Assembly: GCF_009903625.1 (NCBI RefSeq)
Contig: NZ_CP047569.1
Location: 2,078,501 to 2,142,500 of the forward strand
Length of the DNA stretch: 64,000 bases
From: Microbulbifer sp. ALW1
GTDB lineage: Bacteria; Pseudomonadota; Gammaproteobacteria; Pseudomonadales; Cellvibrionaceae
Direction: 5' to 3'
Each line of letters starts with the position of its first letter. Within the stretch, counting starts at the first letter, position 1. The position numbers and the translations under genes were made by a program. The notes below the pieces were generated by a model. It ran no database searches and had not been told where the DNA came from. It saw nothing but the letters and a program-made list of their open reading frames with translations. Of this stretch, positions 1 to 8,097 are shown piece after piece.

Positions 1-450
1 GCGCACCAGCTCGTCAGTAAACAGGGATTTCGACAAGTACTGCTGCCCCCCGGTTTTGCTGACCAGAATCAGCCCCAACTCGGTTTCAATAACCCGCTCG
101 ATATCGGACCACGAGAGCGTTGCTTTTGTATAGTCGCTCTCGGTTGTTATCCCACCTTCATCAACCGTCAAGGTCACTTCGGAATTGGCACTTTTGCTCA
201 TCATCTGCCGTGCCAGCCACCACGCCCGCCGGAATCGAATATGCAGTAGCTCCAGAATACCCAGGGCCACCAGCAGGTAGCCCGGGACTTTGGGTTGCTC
301 GGTAAACATCAGTGTTGCGGAACCTGCAGCAAGTAATAACACCGGGAACAGGTAATTGGGCTTGGCACCTTTACCATGGGGCTGGGATTGATCAAAACAC
401 TCGGCAAGGTAATCCCGAGATAGGGTGAATTGTGTCTTGAAAGGTTGCAT
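1..450 (-). CDS. YcxB-like membrane protein, C-terminus cut by window edge
   Basis: An open frame of 150 codons starts at ATG 450 and runs off the left edge without a stop. The visible part has a short polar N-terminus, two hydrophobic segments (about residues 33-49 and 56-72) and then a soluble region (about 90-150) with a pattern like the C-terminal domain of YcxB proteins: a strand-rich stretch, then LSWSDIERV and a GLILVSKTGG segment. YcxB-family proteins are small two-helix inner-membrane proteins of unknown function. The gene is on the minus strand like the next eight genes, but 165 bases separate it from the GFA gene upstream, so shared transcription is uncertain. Family assignment rests on architecture rather than on a diagnostic residue. 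Confidence 0.6.
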   Translation of the reverse strand, partial: MQPFKTQFTLSRDYLAECFDQSQPHGKGAKPNYLFPVLLLAAGSATLMFTEQPKVPGYLLVALGILELLHIRFRRAWWLARQMMSKSANSEVTLTVDEGGITTESDYTKATLSWSDIERVIETELGLILVSKTGGQQYLSKSLFTDELVR

Positions 451-614
451 AGATTCCAATTGTTCGAGTCGATCGTTAAATGATTGGGGAGAAGGCTCAG
501 GATAAATGGAAGGGGAAAGGTAGTCGCGGAACTCTCGTTGCTACTACTACTTCCTCCACCATCATTTCATCCGGTACGCATTCGGTGCAAGGCGAGCCCG
601 GCCCGGCCCGGGTG

Positions 615-1055
615 TTACTCCCCGTGACTGGTTTCCCTTACTTTCTCGTGAGACCCCGGGAATTCGTCGTACTGGGGCAGATCATCGGGTATCTCGTACC
701 AGGGGGATTTCGAGCCGACAAAGAAATGCCCTTCCACCTTGTTGCTCGGCGCTTGATCCAGGCCCCCCAGTGGGATGCCGATCTTGTCCGGGCTTTCGTC
801 ATAGGTGCTGATCAGGCTGGAGCCGCAAATCGAGCAGAAGGTTTTCACCGTATTCTCGGATGAGTGGTAGCCGGATAAATGCTCGTCTCCCTTGAGCCAT
901 TTGAACTGACTGGATTTGATGGTTGCCCTGGTCCTGAACGCGGCACCGTGCCAGCGGCGGCATTTTGAGCAGTGGCAATTGAATATGGGGCCAATTTCAC
1001 CGGTGATCTCATATTCGATCGCCTCGCACAGGCAGCGGCCCGTTAATTTCTGCAT
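615..1055 (-). CDS. GFA-family (Gfa/CENP-V) zinc-binding protein
   Basis: Protein of 146 residues with the cysteine pattern of the glutathione-dependent formaldehyde-activating enzyme fold: a CLC pair near the N-terminus, a CHCSKC cluster followed by RRWHGAAF, and a later CSIC. These cysteines bind zinc in the family. Most members have no proven substrate; the name comes from Paracoccus Gfa, and formaldehyde activity should not be assumed here. ATG 1055 is chosen because AAGGAA lies six bases upstream. A start at 1076 in the same frame would add seven residues but lacks that spacing. Neighbouring minus-strand genes are unrelated small accessory genes, so context does not narrow the role. Confidence 0.85.
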   Translation of the reverse strand: MQKLTGRCLCEAIEYEITGEIGPIFNCHCSKCRRWHGAAFRTRATIKSSQFKWLKGDEHLSGYHSSENTVKTFCSICGSSLISTYDESPDKIGIPLGGLDQAPSNKVEGHFFVGSKSPWYEIPDDLPQYDEFPGSHEKVRETSHGE

Positions 1056-1127
1056 GGATTCTTCCTTGATGATCAATGGGGAGACAGATTTCGTACTCTC
1101 TCACCGGAACGTGTCTTCTGATACTGC

Positions 1128-1808
1128 TTATCGAATAAATCGTATCCAGCGCCACAGCCTCAGCACATCCAGCAGGGCGCCAGCCAAGTAGGTAAGGGCA
1201 CAGGCCTTCAGTACACTGTGTGCCTTGTTCAACAGGTGCTCCGGCAGGTAGCCCTCCCGGAGTATCGGCAGGGCCTTGTTGAAGCTTGCATCGTACTCTT
1301 CCGGCAGTATCGCCACGTACATGAGTGCGGAAGCGAGCATGGTGATTACTGCCACAACGCCGATCCACAGGAAGATCACCGGCGATTTGATCAGCAGGGT
1401 GAGAATGGGGGCAGCGAGCAGGATAAAGCCACCGATTTTCTGGATCTGGCCGGCCCGGCCCAGGTACTTGTCCCGCAACCTTGATATCGGCTCCTCGCGG
1501 CAGAACTGGATCGCGTGGCCCACTTCATGGGCGGCTACCGCCACCGCGGTCACCGACTTGCCATGGTAGACCTCCGGGCTCAGCGCCACGATTTTCTCCG
1601 CCGGCGAATAGTAGTTTTCATCCTTGCCCGCCTTCACCACCTTTACCCCTTCGAGCTCATAGCGCTCGATCAGGTGCTCGGCCAGCTCGGCGCCCGATCC
1701 CGGCATATCACTGATTTCTTTAGAGTGCCGCCACAGCACAAAGCGGACCCACAGCTGGGGGCCGATGATCAGCGCGGCGATAAGCAGGGTAGCAAGTGCG
1801 TAAATCAT
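1128..1808 (-). CDS. YugP-type neutral zinc metallopeptidase, membrane-bound
   Basis: Protein of 226 residues matching the YugP/DUF2268-like zinc membrane protease family. An N-terminal membrane segment (residues 3-20) is followed by a soluble part with the HEVGH zinc motif at 94-98, then two hydrophobic segments (about 126-141 and 143-166). LPEEYDAS at about 169-176 is the family's conserved motif that supplies the third zinc ligand. The full length is usual for the family. It presumably cleaves membrane or envelope proteins, but no substrate is known. The gene ends 72 bases upstream of the GFA start and lies downstream of the NlpC/P60 gene, all on the minus strand. Confidence 0.85.
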   Translation of the reverse strand: MIYALATLLIAALIIGPQLWVRFVLWRHSKEISDMPGSGAELAEHLIERYELEGVKVVKAGKDENYYSPAEKIVALSPEVYHGKSVTAVAVAAHEVGHAIQFCREEPISRLRDKYLGRAGQIQKIGGFILLAAPILTLLIKSPVIFLWIGVVAVITMLASALMYVAILPEEYDASFNKALPILREGYLPEHLLNKAHSVLKACALTYLAGALLDVLRLWRWIRFIR

Positions 1809-1969
1809 ATTCTCGGCACAGGCAGTGGTTGTTCGGAATGTTATGGATTATTGCGCGGATCCAACAGATTCCGCAAAGCGGCGTCGAAGCTGGCACCGTT
1901 GGGGCGTCCGGTGAAGGAGATGATCGGCGGGGTCAGTGGATGGCTGGATGAAGGCTTTGGACTGGCGAA

Positions 1970-2533
1970 TCAGGACTTGCCGCCGGATTCGAGTTCCAGC
2001 CTGCGCGCCCGCCAGTAGCGGCTTTTCCAGTAGTAATCCGCCATGTGCGAGATGGTGACGCCCTTGGACACCGAGGCGTGCAGAAACTTGCCGTCCTCGA
2101 TGTAGATCCCCACGTGCCGGCCGCGGCGACCGGTCCTGAAAAACACCAGGTCTCCCGGGCGCAGCTGGCCCTGCTTGATCGCCTTACCGGCCACCGACTG
2201 GTACTGGGTGGTGCGGGGCAGCTCAACCCCCATCTCGTCGCGGTAGATCAGGTAGACCAGTGCCGAACAGTCGATACCGCTCCTGCTCATGCCCCCCAGC
2301 CGATAGGGAATACCCTTCCACACCTGATGCTGCTGGTACAGGCTTGCCTTGAGTAATTCAGAGGGGGAGGGGGCTGGCTTGGGTTTGGGTGGTTTCGCTG
2401 CCTGCGGGCGTTCTTTGGTAGGGTTTTCTGCGGGTTTGGCCGTGTCTTCCGGCGAATGCTGATACGGGGCCATGCTGCAACCGGCCGTTGTGAGCATCGC
2501 GAAGCAATAGGGCAGCAGCAGTCTTCTATTCAT
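1970..2533 (-). CDS. NlpC/P60 family lipoprotein, probable murein endopeptidase
   Basis: Protein of 187 residues. It begins with a lipoprotein signal: charged MNRR, a hydrophobic core and a lipobox ending in Cys19 (TTAGC). A Pro/Lys-rich linker (about 30-58) leads to an NlpC/P60 domain with catalytic Cys89 in GIDCSALVY, His140 in RHVGIY and His152 in FLHAS. Such proteins (MepS/Spr type) are anchored to the outer membrane and hydrolyse peptide cross-links in peptidoglycan. The TGA stop is followed in the same frame by 42 further sense codons before TAA at 1841-1843; see findings. Separated by about 175 bases from the immunity gene upstream. Confidence 0.9.
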   Translation of the reverse strand: MNRRLLLPYCFAMLTTAGCSMAPYQHSPEDTAKPAENPTKERPQAAKPPKPKPAPSPSELLKASLYQQHQVWKGIPYRLGGMSRSGIDCSALVYLIYRDEMGVELPRTTQYQSVAGKAIKQGQLRPGDLVFFRTGRRGRHVGIYIEDGKFLHASVSKGVTISHMADYYWKSRYWRARRLELESGGKS

Positions 2534-2709
2534 GGGGGTACATCGGTGCCATCACAGCAAACCGCGTCCGCGAGGCGACGGCCGGGTTTGGTTTTGAGGA
2601 TGGCACCATGGTACCGGTGCTAGCTGAATATGGGCTGAACCGTATAGCCTGGTGGAAATTTGAGCTGTGCCGTTCTACTCAGGCTACTTGTGGTTGCTAT
2701 CTCGTAAAT

Positions 2710-3285
2710 TCAGTACTGGGGCACCAAGTTTTCATCGAACACCACACCGGTCAGTTTGAAGTCTTCTACCGCTCTCATAAAACGCTCATTACAGAATACT
2801 GTCAGACAGGATTCGTAACTGGACTTGAAAACGGGGAATGCCTGAACTGAGTCCTTGAAAGTGAGGTTGAGCAATTGAATCGGGATTCCCTCTTGTGTTT
2901 CATACTCACTTGCACCCAAATCCTCTTCGCCCATTTGAGTACAGTTGAAAATAAAGAACGTCTCACTTCCCACCGTTACCGGTAGCAATTCCCCGTAGCT
3001 CTTCAATGTGTCTCCCAAGTAGCGATACGCTTTAGGTGAGAGTACCAAGCTGGCCCCGATCCAGGTGCTGATATCAGGAATACCCAGGTCTCTAACACCT
3101 TCATTAGATACAAACCGGGTGTCGGGAGTCTGCCACCATTCAGCCAACTGACTGTTAGTGCGACTGAAGTCCAGCACGGCATCCGGGTCAATATCTTCAG
3201 GCGCAAAGCGCGCTATATCAAGCAAGGTCAGATCCAGGCCCTGGTATCCAAATCCATCATTACGTATTGCATAGGTTTTGGTCAT
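2710..3285 (-). CDS. Imm11-like (DUF1629) immunity protein
   Basis: Protein of 191 residues starting at ATG 3285 (MTKTYAIRNDG), four bases after the stop of the AHH toxin gene. The body resembles the Imm11/DUF1629 family, a common partner of nuclease toxins in polymorphic toxin systems: an acidic N-terminal half with WWQTPDTRF, an SLVLSPKAYRYLG helix and a central strand segment GSETFFIFNCTQ. There is no signal peptide, as expected for a cytoplasmic antitoxin-like protein. It is translationally linked to the toxin. A longer frame opens upstream at 3351 but would overlap the toxin by about 60 bases. Base composition is visibly lower in GC than the core genes. The family call is by resemblance and context. 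Confidence 0.7.
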   Translation of the reverse strand: MTKTYAIRNDGFGYQGLDLTLLDIARFAPEDIDPDAVLDFSRTNSQLAEWWQTPDTRFVSNEGVRDLGIPDISTWIGASLVLSPKAYRYLGDTLKSYGELLPVTVGSETFFIFNCTQMGEEDLGASEYETQEGIPIQLLNLTFKDSVQAFPVFKSSYESCLTVFCNERFMRAVEDFKLTGVVFDENLVPQY

Positions 3286-3289
3286 GGGG

Positions 3290-4003
3290 TCACACGTTCT
3301 TGATGGCTTGAACGGCCGTTTTAGGTTCATTGTCCTGCAAGATTCGTCCAATAACCTGAAGCTGTGTCTTGATCATATCAATGTTGTTCAGGCGCTGAAC
3401 CCGTTGTCCCATCCACTGCTCGTATTCGTGAGTATGGTACTTCAGGTGCCCCCTGGAATTTGGCATTGACCAGTGAGGGGTATCTTTGTCCTTACAGACG
3501 AGAAAGACCCCATTAGCTGGGTCGTTGATCCTAATACCGTGTCGATGTAGATGCATACGGGTATTGGTAGTTACTACCTTCAGCTTACCTTTCCCGGGCA
3601 CAATATGGTGGGCTGTGTGTTGTGGGCTGGGCTTCGGGATGCCCTCAGCGCGCATGTACTTTTCTAGTACCTCTGTTGGGTGATGTTTCTCATTGCTCAT
3701 CGTGCTGATCGCACTTGCCCTTTCCGCCAAGTTGCCCCTTGTTGCTTGTATACCCTGATTTCGATATGCCTCAAGCTGAGCCTGGATATCGGTCAGTGTA
3801 TTGATTCGAGCCCGTTCTTGCTCGAGACATTTAAGGGCTTTCTCACACTCCACTTTTCGCTGTTGTTCAGTCAAAGAGCAATCATTTTTTTTGGCGTAAT
3901 ACTGCTTTGCCAGAGTTTCGTAATTCTGAATAGCGGCTTCGAGTGATGTCATTTCGTGGCGGAATTTCGTAATTCGAATGCCGTTGTGGTACTCCAGCTC
4001 CAT
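3290..4003 (-). CDS. AHH-domain nuclease toxin, free-standing
   Basis: Protein of 237 residues. Residues 1-90 are helical and rich in Glu/Lys/Gln, probably coiled-coil. The C-terminal half is an AHH domain, a His-Me finger nuclease fold used as a toxin: AHH at 131-133, a central NGVFL block near 164 and a distal histidine cluster in GHLKYHTHEY (about 185-194). ATG 4003 is supported by AAGGA about seven bases upstream, so this is a complete small protein, not the broken tip of a longer Rhs or filamentous toxin. It has no PAAR, Rhs, LXG or signal sequence, so how it is exported is unknown. The next gene is its likely immunity partner. Confidence 0.8.
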   Translation of the reverse strand: MELEYHNGIRITKFRHEMTSLEAAIQNYETLAKQYYAKKNDCSLTEQQRKVECEKALKCLEQERARINTLTDIQAQLEAYRNQGIQATRGNLAERASAISTMSNEKHHPTEVLEKYMRAEGIPKPSPQHTAHHIVPGKGKLKVVTTNTRMHLHRHGIRINDPANGVFLVCKDKDTPHWSMPNSRGHLKYHTHEYEQWMGQRVQRLNNIDMIKTQLQVIGRILQDNEPKTAVQAIKNV

Positions 4004-4101
4004 TAATAATCCTTTATTTCAGCGACTCAATATATGGGGATTGTATCTTAGGGGGTTCCGCCCGGACAGGCTGATCATCTAGTGAAAGAGGGCGTCAATA
4101 G

Positions 4102-4121
4102 TTTAATCTGGCCCCAATATT
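4102..4121 (-). repeat. Scattered 20-bp motif, copy 1
   Basis: On the minus strand this reads AATATTGGGGCCAGATTAAA. It resembles three other short sites in the window (4143-4162, 5783-5802 and 13042-13061), all built around a GGGGTCAGATCAAA-like core. It lies in the 170-base gap between the toxin gene and the isoprenylcysteine-methyltransferase-like gene, 22 bases from copy 2. Similar motifs are often seen next to REP-associated (IS200-like) transposase genes, but no transposase is present here. Confidence 0.5.
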
Positions 4122-4142
4122 GTGTAATGCAATGTCAAAACG

Positions 4143-4162
4143 TTGACCTGATCCCATTTACT
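4143..4162 (-). repeat. Scattered 20-bp motif, copy 2
   Basis: Minus strand reads AGTAAATGGGATCAGGTCAA, a relative of copies 1 and 3 with one change in the G run. Closely spaced with copy 1 in the same orientation, just downstream of the methyltransferase-like gene's neighbour gap. A further half-match (CAATATATGGGGA) sits at about 4028-4040 on the plus strand, beside the toxin gene's ribosome-binding site. Confidence 0.5.
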
Positions 4163-4177
4163 ATTTTCTCAGATCTC

Positions 4178-4897
4178 TCAGTATATCCAGGGGATTAACC
4201 GATAAGGCACGCGCCGTGCATAGTCCCGGTAGCCGGGCAATTCTTCCTGTAGCGTCTGGTCTTCAAGTACGGTTCTAATCACTGTGATGATTGTTGCCAC
4301 CGCCGCAGGAATCAGTGCCCACACCGAGCCCAGCGCAAGAACAATACCGAGCAGCGGAAAAATATTTCCAGCATAACCCGGGTGCCTCACAAACCGGTAC
4401 GGGCCACTGTCACACACCACGTGCCCTCGATCCGCCCGAATGCACACCACGCTGAAGAAAAAGCGATTCTCTGCCAGAGCCCATGTCGCGAACGCATATC
4501 CGAGGGAGATCAAGGTGAAGCCAATCACAATGAGCCATAGCGGGAATTCGGGGGACCAGTGATAGCGGTGGTCCAGCCCCGCCACTATAACCATAGGGAA
4601 CACGAGACTCACCGCCATCAGCGGAGCGAGTACTTTGTCCCAGACTTTCGCGTTGTGGAAATTTTCACTATTTTGCCGTTCGGCTATCAATCCGGGGTGT
4701 CGCTGTTCCGCCCACATGCGCCCGCCTATACCAGCGGCAAAGATCAGTAGGGAATAGAGCCACGCCTGCCACCAACCGAGATCCCCACCGCATACCAGTA
4801 AAACCAGCGGGATAAGGAGGTATACCACAACCAATCTGATCCACTGGCGAGGGGATACTGTTTGCGCTGGCTCTGCATTCACTGCCTTCTCTGACAT
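4178..4897 (-). CDS. Isoprenylcysteine carboxyl methyltransferase-like membrane protein
   Basis: Protein of 239 residues with several hydrophobic segments and the conserved C-terminal block of the ICMT/PEMT-like family: GPYRFVRHPGYAGNI, then EDQTLQEELPGYRDYARRVPYRLIP. In characterised relatives this region binds S-adenosylmethionine; the substrate of bacterial members is mostly unknown and may be a lipid or small hydrophobic molecule. ATG 4897 is preferred over an in-frame TTG at 4909 because GGGGAAT lies just upstream of the ATG. The gene stands alone on the minus strand, with over 190 bases to the next coding region on either side. Confidence 0.8.
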   Translation of the reverse strand: MSEKAVNAEPAQTVSPRQWIRLVVVYLLIPLVLLVCGGDLGWWQAWLYSLLIFAAGIGGRMWAEQRHPGLIAERQNSENFHNAKVWDKVLAPLMAVSLVFPMVIVAGLDHRYHWSPEFPLWLIVIGFTLISLGYAFATWALAENRFFFSVVCIRADRGHVVCDSGPYRFVRHPGYAGNIFPLLGIVLALGSVWALIPAAVATIITVIRTVLEDQTLQEELPGYRDYARRVPYRLIPWIY

Positions 4898-5091
4898 GTC
4901 ATTCCCCAAAACTAAATGTGGGTAAGTCTTTCACCTAACGCCCATAGTAGGAGCAGCCGAGGCACAGGGTAGGCTTTCTCGCGGAGGTCGCGCTATTTTG
5001 CGGTCTGAGCGCCATAAATGGGGAGCAATCTTTGCGGGATGTTTGTTCTGGTTAGTTCACCGGAAAATTCTTGCTCAGAGCCCACATAGTC

Positions 5092-5679
5092 TTATTGATA
5101 GGTGCCTATGCCCATTACAACGTCCATCCGGTTTTCACCTGTTCCCATGGAGAAGGGTAGGGTTACCTGGATGTCGGAAAGGCCTGCGTCCCTGAAAGCG
5201 GCTGCGATGTCCTCACGGGTAAATCCGGTATCTTCGTTACCGTCCTCCCTCAGCCAATCCCACTGAACCAGGCGGCCATTGCTATTCAGTAGCTCAGCCA
5301 GCAGTCGTACTGTGTCTTTGTAGTTTGGGACAAAAGCGAGTGCGGACGAAGCGACGATCAGGTCGAACCTCTCCTGCAGTTGCCTGTTCTTGTCGATCAG
5401 CTCCCGAGTCAGGCTGGATTGTATGGTAGTTACATTGCCCAGTTGCTTGGCCTCCAGTACGGCAAGCATTTTCCCCGATGGATCGAGGGCGATGATGCTG
5501 CTTGCCAGTGGAGCGAGGCGTTCAGTCAGCAGGCCCGTGCCGCAGCCGAAATCCAGGATTCGGGCACCTTTGCAGTTCAGGGTGTCGGTAAGGGACCGGA
5601 AGGCGCGCTCCGAATAGCTGATGACGTCGCTATTACTGTCCCATCCTTCGGCATAGCTATCCCAGCTGTTGTCGGTCAT
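5092..5679 (-). CDS. Class I SAM-dependent methyltransferase
   Basis: Protein of 195 residues with a Rossmann methyltransferase core: motif I ILDFGCGTGLL at about 41-51, the acidic residue of motif II in IIALDPSGKML, and a motif IV-like stretch DLIVASSALAFV. It looks like UbiE/Methyltransf_11-type enzymes acting on small molecules. The substrate cannot be read from sequence. The N-terminal WDSYAEGWD segment is typical of this group. It lies downstream of the beta-helix gene on the same strand with a 296-base gap containing a hairpin, so it is probably transcribed on its own. Confidence 0.8.
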   Translation of the reverse strand: MTDNSWDSYAEGWDSNSDVISYSERAFRSLTDTLNCKGARILDFGCGTGLLTERLAPLASSIIALDPSGKMLAVLEAKQLGNVTTIQSSLTRELIDKNRQLQERFDLIVASSALAFVPNYKDTVRLLAELLNSNGRLVQWDWLREDGNEDTGFTREDIAAAFRDAGLSDIQVTLPFSMGTGENRMDVVMGIGTYQ

Positions 5680-5975
5680 TGCGGGTTACTTCTCCTGTGA
5701 TCAGTGCGAGCTCAGGGTCATCGGTAGTCGGTAAAGTGAAGCTATTGGCTCATTTTTGTGTTGGGTGTTTGAACGCCAAAAGTTTGATCTGACCCCATTT
5801 ATTGGATATATGTGGCTGGCGGACAATCAATGTCCGCCGTGTAGCTCCTAAAGATTTTGGGGATAACTAATGTTTAGATATTTAATTCGCAAATATCTTC
5901 CATTACTAGGTTCTTACTTTTCTTCTAATACTTAATATTTTCACGAGATTAATTTTTTACTTCGCCCCGGAGATA
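5680..5975. other. AT-rich intergenic stretch with a hairpin and one scattered motif copy
   Basis: No gene is visible here. The stretch holds copy 3 of the 20-bp motif (5783-5802) and, shortly after, a perfect 8-bp stem (GGCGGACA 5818-5825, loop ATCAA, TGTCCGCC 5831-5838). There is no U-run on either strand, so I do not call the hairpin a terminator. From about 5860 the sequence becomes strongly AT-rich up to the end of the beta-helix gene. Confidence 0.6.
5783..5802 (-). repeat. Scattered 20-bp motif, copy 3
   Basis: Minus strand reads ATAAATGGGGTCAGATCAAA, the cleanest copy of the motif. It lies 16 bases from the hairpin at 5818-5838, between the methyltransferase and the beta-helix gene. 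Confidence 0.5.
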
Positions 5976-7946
5976 TTAGAAAGCTCGGTGAGCAAGAACA
6001 TCGCATTTACCGTCACCGTTAAAGTCAGCCAGAGACGTTTGCGAAATACTAATAAATTCATCAGAGGGTCGTTGAGGTGCATTCCGAAAAACTCTCAGGT
6101 CTTGCCAGCTAGTCTGAGCGCCAAAGCTCACTTTCCAATAGCTCTCGGACGCATTGGGAGTCGAGTCGCGAACAACGTCAGTTGAGCCGTCTCCATCAAA
6201 ATCACAGAAGTATAGGTTTTTAAGTGTTACAGTTGAATTGGCCAACTCTTCCCAAGGGGTGTTGCCTCCCCAAGATACATACCACTTCTGACCGCTAGTT
6301 CGGAAGATGTCCGTTTTATTATCTCCATCAAAATCAGCAAAGTGGAGATCCGATGTGGGAAAGGAAGATGAAGATAGGGGGAACCAATTACTTACCCCAC
6401 TCCAGGATACAAACCACTGGTTACCATTCGAATACCAAACATCAGTTTCATCATCGCCGTTAAAGTCGCCAAATCTTAAGTCATTTATTTGAATGGATGA
6501 ACTGTTCAGCAATGACCAGTTGCTCTGGCCACTCCAAGAGACATACCATGCACTCCCATTTGTCATGAATACGTCAGTTTTTTCATCACCATTAAAGTCT
6601 CCGAAACCCAGTTTTTGAGCGGAGATTGGCATTTCATTCCATTGCTGCCAGTCTTGTTTACCTTGAAAGCTGACGAGCCACTTAGAGCCATTGACCCGGA
6701 AAATGTCATGGGCTCCATCACCGTCGAAATCGCCGCTTGAAAACGCTTTAGGATCATAACTTGATAAAGTGCGAAGCTTCCAGAACTCCTTTCCGCTGTG
6801 AGAGATAAACCAGCCAGGAGATACACTAACGTCCAGCTCATTATTCCAGTAAGTCAGGTTTCCCAATGCATACCTTTGGAATATTGCGGAATCTCCATCC
6901 GGGTTGCTAGGCCCTGAAAACTCCACCTTTTGCCGAAACCTGTTGTCGTGCACTTCTCCGCCTTGACTCGGAATTCCTCTGATGACTACTGCGTTATCAC
7001 CTTTATCCCAAAAGGTATTGTGGTGGACGCTGATAAATTCACCGGAAAGAAATGGTGCCTCTCGGCAATCTGTATGAGTTGGCCTGTCCTGGCATCCGTG
7101 AACATCAAAATTGTGATCCATACTGCCTTCAACTACTACATTGTAACGTGCTTCGTAGCTACTACCAGGCAACCCTGTGCTGGCAATGTCATGGCGATTA
7201 TGGTTGAACAGATTTGCTTCAATCAGGGAACTTCCAGAACTCGCAGAAACTCCATACCCAAGTCCATGGCTTCCACAGCCAGAATCATTTTCGTGGCGAC
7301 GGTTGTGATGAATATGATTGTGATGAATATGAGCGTCCAGTGTGCCAGTGACATTAATTGCTCTGTGGGGCCATGCCCACATTTCGTTGTTATCAATTTG
7401 AATGTGAGAGAAGAGAGCCGTTTCACCTCCGTTTTCTGCTGAAATTCCGGTCGCTTCGTCCATTTCACATTGTTCATCAAAATCTGATATGACAGTGGGC
7501 CCTTGTAGCCTAAGGCCTGTTATCCGTGTATGGCTTCCTGTAATTTCAAATAAAGGTTTCTTGGCGCGCTCTGTCGTCATCAGAAGCGCCCCCAATGACC
7601 CTTCTCGTCCCCTCCCGGAAGCTAATGTGACACCGGGGGGTACTGTAATATTCCATTTTCCTGTTAGATCGATTTTGACGTCGTCTGCGATATAAATGAT
7701 ATCGCCCCAATTTGCGGAAGGTAATATCTTAAGTAATTGTTCTTTGACGTCATCTTCTTTCTCCTTCTCGCTCAAATTTACATTGTATTTGATGAAGTAG
7801 GTCGCGTCATTTGGATGAATCAAATTACTATAATTCTCTCCGCCACCAATAGGGTTGTTGGTGTGGTTGATTGATAATTCAGCTCGTGTGTTTGATGTGA
7901 AAACTATTAGCCCTATAAATATTAGGGAATTCCTTAATACTATCAT
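5976..7946 (-). CDS. Secreted right-handed beta-helix protein with six FG-GAP-like calcium loops
   Basis: Protein of 656 residues. A signal peptide (about 1-22, cleavage after NTRA) is followed by a pectin-lyase-like parallel beta-helix region (about 80-375) with stacked short strands and many His/Asn turns such as HIHHNHIHHN. The C-terminal part is built from repeats with a D-F-[DN]-G-D-x-x-x-D calcium-binding loop at 406, 450, 494, 538, 582 and 641, the first five exactly 44 residues apart. Such loops occur in FG-GAP/VCBS propeller domains of secreted enzymes and adhesins. A role in polysaccharide binding or cleavage is plausible, but no lyase active site could be assigned. The gene is clearly richer in A+T than its neighbours, which suggests acquisition. 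Confidence 0.8.
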   Translation of the reverse strand: MIVLRNSLIFIGLIVFTSNTRAELSINHTNNPIGGGENYSNLIHPNDATYFIKYNVNLSEKEKEDDVKEQLLKILPSANWGDIIYIADDVKIDLTGKWNITVPPGVTLASGRGREGSLGALLMTTERAKKPLFEITGSHTRITGLRLQGPTVISDFDEQCEMDEATGISAENGGETALFSHIQIDNNEMWAWPHRAINVTGTLDAHIHHNHIHHNRRHENDSGCGSHGLGYGVSASSGSSLIEANLFNHNRHDIASTGLPGSSYEARYNVVVEGSMDHNFDVHGCQDRPTHTDCREAPFLSGEFISVHHNTFWDKGDNAVVIRGIPSQGGEVHDNRFRQKVEFSGPSNPDGDSAIFQRYALGNLTYWNNELDVSVSPGWFISHSGKEFWKLRTLSSYDPKAFSSGDFDGDGAHDIFRVNGSKWLVSFQGKQDWQQWNEMPISAQKLGFGDFNGDEKTDVFMTNGSAWYVSWSGQSNWSLLNSSSIQINDLRFGDFNGDDETDVWYSNGNQWFVSWSGVSNWFPLSSSSFPTSDLHFADFDGDNKTDIFRTSGQKWYVSWGGNTPWEELANSTVTLKNLYFCDFDGDGSTDVVRDSTPNASESYWKVSFGAQTSWQDLRVFRNAPQRPSDEFISISQTSLADFNGDGKCDVLAHRAF

Positions 7947-7999
7947 TTCAATTCCTTTTTATATCTTGAATCCATGAATCTAAATTCCAATGTTTTTTA

Positions 8000-8026
8000 T
8001 AAAAAAAGCGGGCATTATGCCCGCTT
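8000..8026 (-). terminator. Rho-independent terminator after nrdB
   Basis: A 9-bp stem (8006-8014 with 8018-8026, loop TTA) contains GCGGGCA/TGCCCGC. On the minus strand it is followed directly by a run of seven T. It lies about 70 bases beyond the nrdB stop. Confidence 0.9.
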
Positions 8027-8097
8027 CAATACCTCTCTTCCTGTGAGCGACTCTTAGTTGTAGTAATTCCTTTTCTACAGTCGATGTGTCTGGTGGT

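Noticed and set aside
1970..1972. Selenocysteine at the NlpC/P60 TGA
   Set aside because: TGA comes after the complete catalytic domain, no SECIS-like hairpin is seen just downstream and the family has no selenoprotein members.
5818..5838. Rho-independent terminator between the beta-helix and methyltransferase genes
   Set aside because: The stem is perfect but neither strand has a following T-run.
6100..6700. CRISPR-like array in the beta-helix gene
   Set aside because: The periodic similarity is 132 bp and in frame; it encodes protein repeats, not identical short repeats with unique spacers.
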